Origin: Bacillota bacterium
GTDB lineage: Bacteria > Bacillota > Sulfobacillia > Sulfobacillales > Sulfobacillaceae
DNA length: 5,628 nucleotides
Direction of reading: 5' to 3'
Assembly (NCBI GenBank): GCA_023381095.1
Contig: JAMCTO010000258.1
Coordinates: 1 to 5,628 of the forward strand
Below are positions 5,537-5,628 of this stretch, in pieces; positions within the stretch are counted from its first letter, which is position 1; every line of letters starts with the position of its first letter. The position numbers were made by a program, and so were the translations under genes. The notes below the pieces were generated by a model. It had not been told where the DNA came from. It ran no database searches and saw only the letters and a list, made by a program, of their open reading frames with translations.

Positions 5537-5628
5537 CGTACTTTTGACATAACACATCCTGTCTCAAACCCTACACTTAACAACACGAATAGCGTAAGGA
5601 AGATGCCCTCACGCCATAGGTCCGTATC

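Larger units (their letters stand above)
5274..5628. other. Gene-free 3' flank of the operon
   Basis: These 355 bases contain no convincing gene on either strand. They hold at least four inverted repeats (5316-5350, 5378-5404, 5479-5510, 5516-5535) and a perfect but isolated TTGACA (5544-5549) with no usable -10. A minus-strand frame is open from the right edge to a stop at 5458-5460 (56 codons, five Cys) but resembles nothing known to me. The next gene to the right lies outside the window. Confidence 0.55.

Noticed and set aside
5544..5577. TTGACA with TACACT as a promoter
   Set aside because: The -35 is perfect but the spacer to TACACT is 22 bases, too long; no -10 is found at 16-18 bases.
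5458..5628. Minus-strand open frame of 56 codons with five Cys, entering from the right edge
   Set aside because: There is no recognisable family, it overlaps the hairpin cluster, and the length is within chance; it might be the tail of an unseen gene but cannot be supported.
5603..5628. ATG at 5603 with AGGA just upstream as the start of a rightward gene
   Set aside because: Spacing is only 2 bases and only eight full codons are visible.
1..5628. CRISPR arrays, insertion sequences, tRNA or rRNA genes, toxin-antitoxin or defence genes
   Set aside because: I found no regularly spaced direct repeats, transposase motifs, terminal inverted repeats or RNA-gene signatures anywhere in the window.

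Overview
The window looks like a piece of a Bacillota chromosome with roughly balanced GC. The ribosome binding sites are strong (AAAGGAG, AAGGAGG, GAGGTGATC) and GTG is used as a start codon. From memory, the mix of families and the style of the small secreted protein resemble Sulfobacillus-type acidophilic Clostridia-related bacteria. That placement is an inference, because no rRNA or marker gene is present to fix it.

Layout. (1) At the left edge, on the minus strand, is the 5' part of a gene for a small exported alanine/serine-rich protein (406 down to the window edge), with a good RBS and signal peptide. (2) About 330 bases without a gene follow, holding a possible promoter and small dyads. 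(3) A YigZ/IMPACT-family gene lies on the minus strand (1358-735). (4) A 142-base divergent intergenic region contains a candidate sigma-A-type promoter facing right. (5) A tightly packed rightward operon runs from 1501 to 5273. It encodes a MurG/MGDG-synthase-like glycosyltransferase (processive diacylglycerol glucosyltransferase type), an overlapping major facilitator superfamily (MFS) transporter, a 27-codon ORF with a strong Shine-Dalgarno sequence, and a membrane-anchored NodB-type polysaccharide deacetylase fused to a YkoP-like C-terminal domain. The small ORF overlaps the start of the deacetylase gene. (6) The last ~355 bases hold no convincing gene but carry several inverted repeats, one or more of which may end the operon transcript.

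How the genes may work together. A UgtP-type glycosyltransferase co-encoded with an MFS protein recalls the Staphylococcus aureus ypfP-ltaA pair, in which LtaA is an MFS glycolipid flippase. The third large gene adds an enzyme of the family that removes N-acetyl groups from amino sugars, placed on the outer face of the membrane. A testable reading is a three-step envelope pathway: the glycosyltransferase makes a glycolipid inside, the MFS protein moves it across the membrane, and the deacetylase trims it outside. Domain assignments are well supported by visible motifs. Substrates and the pathway are inference.
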